Of a DNA stretch of 20,339 bases, positions 6,535 through 14,689 are shown piece after piece (the stretch's first letter is position 1; each line of letters starts with the position of its first letter). The notes beneath the pieces are model-generated. The model saw nothing but the letters and a program-made list of their open reading frames with translations. It did no database searches and was not told the origin of the DNA. Made by a program: the position numbers and the translations under genes. Where the stretch lies: positions 1 to 20,339 of the forward strand of contig CALVRY010000007.1 in NCBI GenBank assembly GCA_944358755.1, given 5' to 3'. Source of the stretch: an uncultured Bacilli bacterium (GTDB lineage: Bacteria; Bacillota_I; Bacilli_A; RFN20; CAG-826).

Positions 6535-8706
6535 ATGAAAGAGAAGAAAAAATCAAAACGGTTTAATTTCCTAATATACTTTTTCATTTTGGTTTTAGGT
6601 ATATTTTTAATTTATTTCATTGTTAACCAAGTTAATCAAAGATATCAATCGATCGCTACTAGCGATATGGTCAATATGGTTTACAATGACGAGGACAATT
6701 ACGATATTTTGTCATTTGAAGTTGTTCAAAATGGTGATGAATCTACTTTAAATGTTCAATTTATGGATAAATCGACATATAAGCCAAACACAACTAACGG
6801 AATTAAAGTTAACTATTATACAACCACAGTATTGACTAATACTTTAACAAACTCTAATTTTGGAAATGCTGGCGAGTTAGATTTATTCAATAAATTATGT
6901 GAAGAAGTAAAAGTTAGCGAAACAACATACGCCGATTTATTTAAAGGCGGTTACATCGGTTTCACAACATCAATTTATAGAGAAAATCCATTCTGGTCGT
7001 GGTTACCAACAATTATTTATATCGCAATCATCATTATTATTGGTGTCTTCTTTTTCAGAATGCTTTCTGCAAGCGCAGGTGGAAATCAATCTGCACTTGA
7101 TTTCAGCAAATCAAAAGCGAGAAGAATTGATGATAGTAAAGTAAGATTTAAAGATGTTGCTGGATGTGATGAAGAAAAAGCCGAAATGATGGAACTTGTT
7201 GATTACCTCAAGAATCCTAAAAAATACACTAGATGTGGTGCAAAATTGCCAAAAGGTTTCTTGCTTGTTGGACCTCCAGGAACTGGTAAAACTTTACTTG
7301 CAAAAGCTGTTGCGGGTGAAGTTGGTGTTCCGTTCTTCTCAATTTCTGGTTCTGACTTCGTTGAAATGTTCGTTGGTGCAGGCGCAGGAAGAGTAAGGGA
7401 TTTATTTAAAACCGCAAAGCAAAACGCTCCTTGTGTTATCTTCATTGATGAAATCGATGCTGTTGGTAGACAAAGAGGTGCTGGTCTTGGCGGAGGCAAC
7501 GATGAAAGAGAGCAAACCCTTAACCAATTACTTGTTGAACTTGACGGTTTCGAAGAAAATTCTGGAATTATCGTAATTGCAGCGACTAATAGATCCGATG
7601 TTCTTGACCCTGCTTTACTTAGAGCTGGTCGTTTTGATAGACAAATTACTGTAAATTTACCAAATAAAGAAGGCAGAGAAGCGATTTTCAAAGTTCATGC
7701 TAGAAATAAAAAAATCGATCCTTCTATCGACTTTGGTCAACTTGCCAAAAGAACTGTCGGTTTCAGTGGTGCAGATATTGCAAATATCCTCAATGAATCT
7801 GCAATCCTTGCAGTTAGAGGAAACCGTGAAATGATTTCAATGGCTGATATTGATGAAGCTATTGATAGAAGAATCGCTGGACCAGCAAAATCTAATAAAG
7901 GAATGAATGAAAAAGAAAGAAGACAAGTTGCTTACCATGAAGCTGGTCACGCAATTATCGGTTTAACTTTACCTCATGCAGATAAAGTTAGAAAAATTAC
8001 AATTATTCCTCGTGGTCAAACGGGTGGCCATGTCTTAATGGGGCCTGAAGATGACAGATTCTTACTCACCAAGAGTGAACTAGAAGCAGAAATTGCTGGT
8101 TTACTTGGTGGTAGAAGCAGTGAAGAAATCTTCTTTAAAGATGTTTCAACTGGCGCTAGTAATGATATTGAAAGAGCAACCCAAATTGCAAGGAGCATGG
8201 TTGTTGAATATGGTATGTCGAGCCTTGGACCAATCCAATATGAAAAGAATGGTGGTAGTGTCTTCTTAGGTAGAGATTATACCAATGCTCAAAAGAACTT
8301 CTCAGTTGCTGTTGCTGATGAAATCGATAAAGAAGTAAGAAAAATTGTTGAAAGAGCTCATGCCGAAGCTTTAAAAATCATTCAAGAAAGAAAAGATGAT
8401 GTTATCTTAATTGCTGAAACGTTATTGGTTCACGAAACAATTAGTGAAGAAGAAATTGGTTATCTTCTTGAACATAGAGAGCTTCCAAAAGAAACTGTTT
8501 CCCAAGCTCAAGCCGCTAGAGAAGCAAGTTTCCATATTCTAAATGAAGCTGAAAAATCAGAGGAAAAAACTGCAGAAAACAGCGAAGCAACAGAGGGCAA
8601 TGAAACCCCTAAAGTTGAAGATAATAGCGAAACAAAAGTCGAAGTAGTTGATGCTCCAAAAGCAGAAGAAAACACAACTACTGAAACAGAAGAAAAAGAA
8701 AAATAG
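6535..8706 (+). CDS. ftsH: ATP-dependent zinc metalloprotease FtsH
   Basis: A membrane-anchored AAA+ protease that extracts and degrades misfolded membrane proteins and selected cytosolic proteins. The protein is 723 residues. A short Lys-rich N-terminus precedes membrane helix 1 (about 12-30). An extracytoplasmic part of about 125 residues follows, then helix 2 (about 158-176). The AAA module has Walker A GPPGTGKT (246-253), Walker B VIFIDEID, and the second region of homology ALLRAGRFDRQI. The zinc protease domain has HEAGH (468-472) and the third ligand Asp in ASNDIE (about 544). The last 60 or so residues are a Glu/Lys-rich low-complexity tail. The start is ATG 6535, five bases after AAAGGAG; a GTG at 6529 lies inside that site and is rejected. 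It has its own candidate promoter and a hairpin leader; dusB follows after 10 bases. Confidence 0.98.
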   Translation: MKEKKKSKRFNFLIYFFILVLGIFLIYFIVNQVNQRYQSIATSDMVNMVYNDEDNYDILSFEVVQNGDESTLNVQFMDKSTYKPNTTNGIKVNYYTTTVLTNTLTNSNFGNAGELDLFNKLCEEVKVSETTYADLFKGGYIGFTTSIYRENPFWSWLPTIIYIAIIIIIGVFFFRMLSASAGGNQSALDFSKSKARRIDDSKVRFKDVAGCDEEKAEMMELVDYLKNPKKYTRCGAKLPKGFLLVGPPGTGKTLLAKAVAGEVGVPFFSISGSDFVEMFVGAGAGRVRDLFKTAKQNAPCVIFIDEIDAVGRQRGAGLGGGNDEREQTLNQLLVELDGFEENSGIIVIAATNRSDVLDPALLRAGRFDRQITVNLPNKEGREAIFKVHARNKKIDPSIDFGQLAKRTVGFSGADIANILNESAILAVRGNREMISMADIDEAIDRRIAGPAKSNKGMNEKERRQVAYHEAGHAIIGLTLPHADKVRKITIIPRGQTGGHVLMGPEDDRFLLTKSELEAEIAGLLGGRSSEEIFFKDVSTGASNDIERATQIARSMVVEYGMSSLGPIQYEKNGGSVFLGRDYTNAQKNFSVAVADEIDKEVRKIVERAHAEALKIIQERKDDVILIAETLLVHETISEEEIGYLLEHRELPKETVSQAQAAREASFHILNEAEKSEEKTAENSEATEGNETPKVEDNSETKVEVVDAPKAEENTTTETEEKEK

Positions 8707-8716
8707 TTTAGATTTA

Positions 8717-9697
8717 ATGAGTTTTTACATAAAAGACATTGAAATTAAAAAGAACGTTATCTTAGCTCCAATGGCCGGGATAACTTCTTTTTCTTATCGA
8801 AAATTTATGAATGAATTTCATCCTGGTTTAACTTACACCGAGATGATTAGCGATTTTGCTCTTATTTACCACAACAAAAAAACAATTGACATGCTTTATA
8901 CGGATGGATCAGATAGGCCGCTTGCACTTCAACTTTTTGGTGGTAGCAAAGAAACTATTTTAAAAGCAATTGATGTGTTGGACGAACTTAAAATTAATTA
9001 CGATATTTTAGATTTAAATTTAGCTTGTCCTGTACCTAAAGTTACAAAAAATAACGCTGGAAGTAGTTGGCTAACTCGACCTGATGAACTTTACGAGATG
9101 GTTTATGTAGTAAAAAGCAAAATTAATAAACCTTTAAGTGCGAAAATTAGATTGGGTTATAATGAAGTGAACGTTGATCAAATCGCACCACTTTTAGAAA
9201 AAGCAGGAGTTGATTTTCTCGCAATTCATGCAAGAACTAAAAAAGAATTATATTTAGGAAAACCTCATTTTGAACTTTTAGCAAATATAAGAAATGAAAT
9301 AAAAATTCCATTTTGTGTTAGTGGAAATATTTATACGGTTGAAGAGGCGTTAAACGCTTTAAAAATCACCCGTGCTGATAGTGTAATGGTTGCAAGGGGC
9401 GGAATTGGTAATCCGCTTTTGATAGAAAACATAAATAGAGCTCTTGAAGAACGTGATGATTTTGAAGTCACTAACTTTGAAAAGCAAACTGAATTTTTAT
9501 TAAAATTTACTAATTACTTAATAGAGGAAAAAGGCGAAAGACAAGCTTTCTCTCTCTTAAAAGGTATTTCACCAAAATTTTTCTTAAATTTAGATTTACC
9601 AAATATAAAAAATTTAAGAAGTGCTTTATCAAGAGAAATTAATTCTGTCGATTCGATGAAGAAGATTATTCATTCATATAAAGAAGAATTTTTATAA
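8717..9697 (+). CDS. dusB: tRNA-dihydrouridine synthase (DusB-type)
   Basis: An FMN-dependent enzyme that reduces uridines in the tRNA D-loop with NADPH. The protein is 326 residues. The TIM-barrel opening LAPMAGI is at 16-22, the EMISDF segment follows, and the catalytic Cys is at 104 in NLACPVPKVTKNNAGS; the usual text is NxGCPxxKV, so Gly is replaced by Ala here. AIHARTKKELYLG and VMVARGGIGNP are FMN phosphate-site landmarks. The helical C-terminal domain follows. The start ATG 8717 is chosen because the family starts about 15 residues before APMAG; an in-frame ATG at 8648 lies inside ftsH and would add a low-complexity Lys-rich extension. The ribosome binding site is weak, suggesting coupling to ftsH, which ends 10 bases upstream. 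The dus-lysS order is conserved in Bacilli. The subfamily (DusB) is assigned mainly from context. Confidence 0.94.
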   Translation: MSFYIKDIEIKKNVILAPMAGITSFSYRKFMNEFHPGLTYTEMISDFALIYHNKKTIDMLYTDGSDRPLALQLFGGSKETILKAIDVLDELKINYDILDLNLACPVPKVTKNNAGSSWLTRPDELYEMVYVVKSKINKPLSAKIRLGYNEVNVDQIAPLLEKAGVDFLAIHARTKKELYLGKPHFELLANIRNEIKIPFCVSGNIYTVEEALNALKITRADSVMVARGGIGNPLLIENINRALEERDDFEVTNFEKQTEFLLKFTNYLIEEKGERQAFSLLKGISPKFFLNLDLPNIKNLRSALSREINSVDSMKKIIHSYKEEFL

Positions 9698-9733
9698 ATT
9701 GTGCCTATTAATGCAATAATTACTTATTTTTTG

Positions 9734-9756
9734 TATAATACATGGCGAATTAGGAG
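9734..9756 (+). promoter_or_regulatory. lysS promoter -10 box and ribosome binding site
   Basis: TATAAT at 9734-9739 is a perfect -10 box; the -35 position (ATGCAA, 9711-9716) is poor. The predicted transcript starts near 9746, about 19 bases before the ATG, with AGGAG at 9752-9756 as ribosome binding site. No T-box or other leader structure fits in so short a leader. Confidence 0.6.
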
Positions 9757-9764
9757 ATTATAGT

Positions 9765-11270
9765 ATGGTAGAAAGATTAACAGATCAAGAACTAGCAAGA
9801 CGCGAAAAGTTAAAAAGACTCGAAGAATTAGGTATTAATCCATGGGGTGAAGCTTTCGAAAGAACAGATACAAGTGCAACTTGTAGAGAAAAAGCAAACG
9901 GAAAAACAAACGAAGAATTAGAAGCTAACCCAATTCATGTAACTGTTGCGGGAAGAATTATGTTTTTACGAAAGATGGGAAAAGCATCTTTTGTTAGTAT
10001 TCAAGATAAATTTGGGAAAATTCAAATTTACATTTCCGTTGATTCAGTTGGTGAAGAAACATATAACGTTTTTAAAATTTGTGATATTGGCGATATTATT
10101 GGTATTACTGGTAAGTTAATGTTAACTAGAACCGGCGAATTGACAATTAAAGCTGAAAATTTCAAATTTTTAACAAAATCTTTAAGACCGCTTCCAGAGA
10201 AATTCCATGGTTTAACTGATGTTGAAGAAAGATGTAGACATAGATATGTTGATTTAATCATGAATGAAGATGCAAAAAGAGTTGCTTTATTAAGACCAAA
10301 AATTTTAAGAAGCATGCAAAATTATTTCGACAACAAAGGCTTTGTTGAAGTTGAAACAAGTGTCCTTCAACCAATTTTAGGCGGCGCTAATGCAAGACCA
10401 TTTATTACTCACCACAATACATTAAATAAAGATTTCTATTTAAGAATTGCTACCGAGCTTCAACTTAAAAGACTTATAGTTGGTGGACTTGAAAAAGTTT
10501 ATGAATTCGGACGTTTATTTAGAAACGAAGGCATGGACACCAAACACAATCCTGAATTTACAACAGTAGAACTTTATGAAGCTTTCGGTGATTTAGAAAG
10601 TATGAGAAAACTTTGTGAAGGCGTTATAAGAAATGCGTGCCAAGAAGTTTTAGGCACAACAAAAATCAACTATCAAGGAATCGACATTGATTTTGGACCA
10701 GAATTTAGATGGGTTTCAATGGCTGAACTTGTTAAAGAAAAAACAGGTTTAGATTTCGAAAGCGATTTAAGGTATGAAGATGCTGTTAAATATGCAAAAG
10801 AACATGGAATTAAAGTTGAACCACACTGGACAAGTAATGGTTATATCTTAAATGCATTATTTGAAGAGTTCTGCGAAAAAGATTTAATTCAACCAACTTT
10901 TGTTCATGGACATCCAATAGAAATCTCTCCTTTAACTAAAAAGTCTGCAGATCCTCGCTTTACTGAAAGATTTGAACTTTACATCAATTGTACAGAATAC
11001 GCAAATGCATATAGTGAATTAAATGACCCAATCGATCAAAAAGAAAGATTTATTGCTCAACTTAAAGCTAAAGAATTAGGCGACGATGAAGCAAATGAAA
11101 TGGATAATGATTTCATCGAAGCACTCGAATATGGTATGCCTCCATGTGGTGGTATTGGAATTGGTTTTGATAGATTGTGTATGTTACTTCTAAATGAACC
11201 AAGCATTAGAGAGGTAATCTTATTCCCATGTATGAGGGATGAAAAACCAGTTGAAAAGAAAGAAAAATAA
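9765..11270 (+). CDS. lysS: Lysine--tRNA ligase, class II
   Basis: Charges tRNA-Lys with lysine in the cytoplasm. The protein is 501 residues, typical for bacterial class II LysRS. The N-terminal OB-fold anticodon-binding domain is at about 55-150 (VAGRIMFLRKMGKASFVSIQD). The class II catalytic core has the motif 2 region FRNEG (252-256) with HNPEFT (261-266) and motif 3 GGIGIGFDRL (462-471), ending with REVILFP near the C-terminus. AGGAG nine bases before the ATG supports the start. It has its own promoter, follows dusB after 67 bases, and is closed by a terminator, so it can be transcribed alone or as the end of the upstream cluster. Confidence 0.98.
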   Translation: MVERLTDQELARREKLKRLEELGINPWGEAFERTDTSATCREKANGKTNEELEANPIHVTVAGRIMFLRKMGKASFVSIQDKFGKIQIYISVDSVGEETYNVFKICDIGDIIGITGKLMLTRTGELTIKAENFKFLTKSLRPLPEKFHGLTDVEERCRHRYVDLIMNEDAKRVALLRPKILRSMQNYFDNKGFVEVETSVLQPILGGANARPFITHHNTLNKDFYLRIATELQLKRLIVGGLEKVYEFGRLFRNEGMDTKHNPEFTTVELYEAFGDLESMRKLCEGVIRNACQEVLGTTKINYQGIDIDFGPEFRWVSMAELVKEKTGLDFESDLRYEDAVKYAKEHGIKVEPHWTSNGYILNALFEEFCEKDLIQPTFVHGHPIEISPLTKKSADPRFTERFELYINCTEYANAYSELNDPIDQKERFIAQLKAKELGDDEANEMDNDFIEALEYGMPPCGGIGIGFDRLCMLLLNEPSIREVILFPCMRDEKPVEKKEK

Positions 11271-11277
11271 GTTTTGC

Positions 11278-11312
11278 AAATGAGGGATAATTTAAGTTCG
11301 TCCCTCTTTTTT
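11278..11312 (+). terminator. Intrinsic terminator after lysS
   Basis: GAGGGA (11282-11287) pairs with TCCCTC (11301-11306) across a 13-base loop, followed by six T. It begins a few bases after the lysS stop codon and ends the first plus-strand gene block. Confidence 0.85.
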
Positions 11313-11416
11313 GTTTAAAAATAAAAAAAGTTTAAATTTTTTAAAAATATTTTTAACAAAATTGAAATTCATCTCTATCTAATTAGTGTAAGGGTCAATT
11401 TCGAGAGCGCTTTTTC

Positions 11417-11445
11417 TTTACTTTATCGGACAGTTTGTATATAAT
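11417..11445 (+). promoter_or_regulatory. Promoter of the rpsF-ssb-rpsR operon
   Basis: TTTACT (11417-11422) and a perfect TATAAT (11440-11445) with a 17-base spacer. Transcription would start near 11452, leaving a leader of about 74 bases. The stretch before it (11313-11416) is AT-rich and holds no gene that I can see. Confidence 0.75.
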
Positions 11446-11452
11446 ACAAAGG

Positions 11453-11503
11453 CACTTTTAAGAAGTGTTCTTCTCTGCTCTAACAAATGTGATTAGAGCC
11501 AGA
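11453..11503 (+). promoter_or_regulatory. Structured 5' leader of rpsF
   Basis: Two stem-loops follow the predicted start site. The first is CACTT/AAGTG (11453-11457, 11463-11467). The second is GCTCTAA/TTAGAGC (11477-11483, 11493-11499) with a nine-base loop, extended by TCT/AGA across a bulged C at 11500. No T run follows. In many bacteria S6:S18 regulate this operon through a leader with a CCG-containing bulge; I see no CCG here, so the structure may be a variant or unrelated. Confidence 0.5.
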
Positions 11504-11525
11504 TGTCCAAAGGGAGGTAAAGTAT

Positions 11526-11813
11526 ATGAAAAAGTACGAAATTATGTACATTCTTAAAGCCGGCCTAGATGACGCAGCAAGAAAAGCAGAAGTCGAAAAA
11601 TTACATGGAATTTTCACAGCTAATGGTGGAAAAATTCTCGATGTTAATGAATGGGGACTTCGTGAACTTGCATATCCTATTAAAAAAGAAGTTAAAGGAT
11701 ACTATGTCGTTGTCAAAATCGAAGCTGATAATGTCGCTCTTAACGAATTTGATCGTATTACAAGATTCGACAACAATGTTTTAAGATCATTAGTTACAGT
11801 CGATCATCAATAA
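11526..11813 (+). CDS. rpsF: 30S ribosomal protein S6
   Basis: A 95-residue protein of the S6 family that binds S18 on the platform of the 30S subunit. Recognisable parts are the N-terminal strand KKYEIMYILKAGLD, the GGKILDVNEWGLRELAYPIKK segment and YVVVKIEAD. GGGAGG eight bases before the ATG is a strong ribosome binding site. It is the first gene of the classic rpsF-ssb-rpsR operon; ssb begins 13 bases after its stop. Confidence 0.97.
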   Translation: MKKYEIMYILKAGLDDAARKAEVEKLHGIFTANGGKILDVNEWGLRELAYPIKKEVKGYYVVVKIEADNVALNEFDRITRFDNNVLRSLVTVDHQ

Positions 11814-11826
11814 GTAAGGAGACAAA

Positions 11827-12282
11827 ATGATTAACAGAGTTATATTAGTTGGTAGAATTACCAAAGAACCAGAACTTAGAACAACCGCAACAGGAATTAA
11901 CGTTTTAAGTTTTACATTAGCATTTGACAACAAAAATAAAAATGCTGATGGCACAAGAGGAAGCAGCTTCATCAATTGTACTGCTTGGAGAAATAATGCC
12001 GATATTATCGCTAAATATTGTCATAAAGGTTCTCAAATCGGAATTGATGGTTCTTTACAAGAAAGAAAATATCAAAGAAGAGACGGAACAAATGCAAGCG
12101 TAATTGAAGTTGTTGTAAGCGAAATTACTTTATTAGGTTCAAAAGGAACTTCACAAAGCAATTCATATAACTCACAACCAGAACCAGTTAACCAAGGATA
12201 TGTTCAAGATGATGATACATCAGTCGAAGATATGATCTCTGGTGGCGATGGTGATTTAGCAGACGATGATTTACCATTTTAG
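11827..12282 (+). CDS. ssb: Single-stranded DNA-binding protein
   Basis: Coats single-stranded DNA during replication, recombination and repair and recruits partner enzymes. The protein is 151 residues. The OB-fold domain covers about 1-105, starting MINRVILVGRITKEPELR and including FINCTAWRNNADIIAKYC. A Gln/Ser/Asn-rich linker follows, and the C-terminus is DDDLPF, the canonical partner-docking tip, after an acidic stretch. AAGGAG precedes the ATG by five bases. It lies between rpsF and rpsR, the standard arrangement in Bacilli. Confidence 0.98.
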   Translation: MINRVILVGRITKEPELRTTATGINVLSFTLAFDNKNKNADGTRGSSFINCTAWRNNADIIAKYCHKGSQIGIDGSLQERKYQRRDGTNASVIEVVVSEITLLGSKGTSQSNSYNSQPEPVNQGYVQDDDTSVEDMISGGDGDLADDDLPF

Positions 12283-12302
12283 GTAAATAGAAAGGAAAGG
12301 TT

Positions 12303-12533
12303 ATGGCAAATTTTTTAAAGAAGAAACCAAAGAAAAAGGTTTGTTATTTTACAAAAAATAAAATTAAGTATATTGATTACAAAGATGTTGAATTATTGAA
12401 GAAATTCATCACACCAAGCGGAAAGATTAGCGCTCGTAGACTCACTGGAACAAGTGCCAAGTATCAAAGACAACTTGCAAGAGCGATTAAAAACGCTAGA
12501 TATATGGCTTTATTACCATATATTCAAGACTAA
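12303..12533 (+). CDS. rpsR: 30S ribosomal protein S18
   Basis: A 76-residue protein of the S18 family that pairs with S6 on the 30S platform. The signature region IDYKDVELLKKFITPSGKI, then the RRLTGTSAKYQRQLARAIK block and the ending ARYMALLPY, are typical. A Cys at residue 14 (KVCYFTK) matches the position of the first zinc-ligand-like Cys in some S18 proteins, but no other Cys is present, so no zinc site is expected. The ribosome binding site is AAAGGAAAGG. It is the last gene of its operon, followed by a strong terminator. Confidence 0.97.
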   Translation: MANFLKKKPKKKVCYFTKNKIKYIDYKDVELLKKFITPSGKISARRLTGTSAKYQRQLARAIKNARYMALLPYIQD

Positions 12534-12555
12534 TTAAAAAACTAAAAATTTATTG

Positions 12556-12592
12556 AAAAATCCTCGTGAAAGAACCGAGGATTTTTCTTTTG
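12556..12592 (+). terminator. Intrinsic terminator after rpsR
   Basis: AAAAATCCTCG (12556-12566) pairs perfectly with CGAGGATTTTT (12576-12586) around a nine-base loop, with the T run built into the stem end. The A run on the other side would allow some action on the opposite strand as well. Confidence 0.92.
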
Positions 12593-12614
12593 GTTTTGTC
12601 GTTTATCATGGTTT

Positions 12615-12640
12615 TTAAATCTATAGATTTAAGGTATAAT
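12615..12640 (+). promoter_or_regulatory. gdpP promoter with a perfect 18-bp palindrome
   Basis: TATAAT at 12635-12640 is a perfect -10 box. Two bases before it ends the perfect palindrome TTAAATCTATAGATTTAA (12615-12632), which fills the spacer and part of the -35 position; the -35 itself (TTTTTA, 12612-12617) is poor. A weak -35 with an overlapping palindrome suits control by a dimeric regulator. Palindrome seen directly; role inferred. Confidence 0.6.
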
Positions 12641-12657
12641 ATTAAAAGGTTTTTAAT

Positions 12658-14685
12658 ATGCAAAAGAAAATTAAAAGATTAAAAGTAGAAGTTCTTATTG
12701 TTACCTTAACCCAACTTGCTATCGCAGCAATCTTTTTGACTTTGTATTTATTTAATACACGGAACATGGATGAGGTAATTTTGCCAGAACACATGGCCTA
12801 TGCTTTTTCAATTATCTTAATTCTTGATTGTTTTTATATTTGGAGAATTATTTTTGCTATTTTAAAGAATAGACAAAATAGAGATATCACAACCGGAGAC
12901 GCCATAGGAAGTGGGATTGAAGAAGCTTATCTTTTTGGAAATTTAGGTTTCTTGGTAGTTGATGAAATGGGTACAGTTTTATGGGAAAGTGATCTTCTTC
13001 TCCAAAGACAAGAAAATGTAATTGATGAATCTATTTATGATTGGTGCCCACAACTTAAAAATTTACTCGATAAAGATGTTGGTAATGTCATTAATATTAC
13101 AATAAATTCGATTTCATATTCGGTAAAATTCCTTAGAAATGCAGGGTTATTTATTTTTAAAGATATTTCTGAATATGAAGATTTAAGAAAGAATTTTATA
13201 AATCAAGCAACTTGTGTCGGTATTATTAACATTGATAACTATAACGATGTCACCGCAACAAGCGAATCAAATACTGATCTTATTTCAAAAGTTAAAATCG
13301 AAATTAGCAAATACGCAAACAAATACAAATTGCTTGTTAAACCTGTTAGAAATGATTCTTATTTTGTAGTTTGTAACTATCAAGATTTAGAAGCAGTTAA
13401 AAAAGATAAATTTTCAATTTTAGATAAAGTTAGACAAATTAGTGTGGAAGAAAAAAGCGATGTAACTGCAACTTTATCAATTGGATTTGCACATGATTTT
13501 CCTGATGTAAATAAACTTAACGAAATGGCATCAACCGCCATAGAAATTGCTATGTCTAGAGGCGGAGACCAAGCGGTTGTTCAAAAATTTGGTAGCGAAA
13601 TTGAATATTATGGCGGAAAAACCGAGGCACAAGAAAATACTTCAAAAGTTAAAATTAGAGTTTTTGCTAATTCGCTCCTTAATTTAATTAGAAAAAGTAG
13701 TGATGTTATTATCATGGGACACAAAAATAGTGATATGGATTCACTCGGAAGTTGCCTTGGCGTTAAAGAACTTTGTGACCATTGTAAGAAAAAAGCAAGA
13801 GTTGTTTACGATTTTCAATCTATCGAAAAGAAAACAAGTATTGTTTTAAAAGGTCAATTTAGTTCAGAAGAATTTAAAAATACATTTATTACCGGTCAAG
13901 AAGCTTTAAAAACTGTTAAAAATACAACTCTTGTTGTTGTTTGTGATGTTTCTAGGCCAAAAATGGTTCTCTGCCCTGAAATTTTAGAAAAAACAGAGAA
14001 AGTCTGTATTATTGATCACCATCGTCGAGCTGAAGACTTTATTGAAAAACCTGTTATTTATTTAATTGAAACAAGTGCATCGAGTGCTTCAGAACTTGTA
14101 GTTGAAATCGCTAAATATAATAGTGAAAAGGAACCTATTAAATTTACACCAAAAATTTCCACTATAATGCTCGCGGGTATATTTGTTGATACTAATTTTT
14201 ATAAATCCAAAACGGTTGGATCAAGAACATTTGAAGCTTCATCAATTCTTAAAGATTTTGGGGCTGATAATGGTCAAGCAGACAATTTCTTAAAAGATGA
14301 ATATAAAGAAACAGTCTTTGTTAACTCATTCTTAAATGAGATGAAGACTGTATCGTATGGAATTGTATTGTGTCACCCAATAGAAGATGAAACGGCAGAT
14401 TCAACTCTTATCGCTAAAGCAGCTAATGCTTGCATTCAACTTAATGGGATCAATGCTTCGTTTGCTTTTGCAAAAGTTAATGATGATGTAATCCATATTA
14501 GTGCAAGAAGCGATGGCACAGTAAACGTTCAAATTTTATGTGAAAAACTTGGCGGAGGCGGTCATTTTGCTGCCGCAGCAGCTCAAATTAGAGGAAAATC
14601 TATGCGAGAGGTTGAACAAATGATTTCGGAAGTTATTTTAGAAAATGCCGATTCTGCAAGGAAATCTCGTGAGAAAGGTAGGTAA
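12658..14685 (+). CDS. gdpP: Cyclic-di-AMP phosphodiesterase GdpP
   Basis: A membrane-bound enzyme that hydrolyses the second messenger c-di-AMP, which governs potassium and osmotic balance and cell-wall stress in Firmicutes. The protein is 675 residues, near the usual 655-660. Two membrane helices lie at about 12-31 and 42-66. A PAS-like region (about 80-165) contains LGFLVVDEMGTVLWES, and a degenerate GGDEF region (about 180-310) lacks a recognisable GGDEF motif, as in B. subtilis GdpP. The DHH phosphoesterase domain has His355, Asp359 and Asp361 (GHKNSDMDS), Asp430, the DHH motif at 453-455 and Asp511. The DHHA1 domain has GGGGH at 632-636. All metal-binding residues appear present, so it should be active. 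The predicted leader is only about 11 bases. rplI begins four bases after its stop, the common gdpP-rplI-dnaB order. Confidence 0.97.
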   Translation: MQKKIKRLKVEVLIVTLTQLAIAAIFLTLYLFNTRNMDEVILPEHMAYAFSIILILDCFYIWRIIFAILKNRQNRDITTGDAIGSGIEEAYLFGNLGFLVVDEMGTVLWESDLLLQRQENVIDESIYDWCPQLKNLLDKDVGNVINITINSISYSVKFLRNAGLFIFKDISEYEDLRKNFINQATCVGIINIDNYNDVTATSESNTDLISKVKIEISKYANKYKLLVKPVRNDSYFVVCNYQDLEAVKKDKFSILDKVRQISVEEKSDVTATLSIGFAHDFPDVNKLNEMASTAIEIAMSRGGDQAVVQKFGSEIEYYGGKTEAQENTSKVKIRVFANSLLNLIRKSSDVIIMGHKNSDMDSLGSCLGVKELCDHCKKKARVVYDFQSIEKKTSIVLKGQFSSEEFKNTFITGQEALKTVKNTTLVVVCDVSRPKMVLCPEILEKTEKVCIIDHHRRAEDFIEKPVIYLIETSASSASELVVEIAKYNSEKEPIKFTPKISTIMLAGIFVDTNFYKSKTVGSRTFEASSILKDFGADNGQADNFLKDEYKETVFVNSFLNEMKTVSYGIVLCHPIEDETADSTLIAKAANACIQLNGINASFAFAKVNDDVIHISARSDGTVNVQILCEKLGGGGHFAAAAAQIRGKSMREVEQMISEVILENADSARKSREKGR

Positions 14686-14689
14686 TTAT

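Noticed and set aside
7203..7691. Minus-strand open frame of 162 codons inside ftsH
   Set aside because: It is antisense to the highly conserved AAA domain, has no ribosome binding site, and its Ser/Pro/Leu-rich composition is typical of a shadow frame.
8648..8716. Upstream ATG extending dusB into ftsH
   Set aside because: It adds a Lys/Gln-rich out-of-frame reading of the ftsH tail that does not resemble any Dus protein.
12603..12640. Common regulon for the gdpP and membrane-protein palindromes
   Set aside because: Both are perfect AT-rich palindromes over promoters, but their cores differ (CTATAG against ATTAAT) and the half-sites do not align convincingly.
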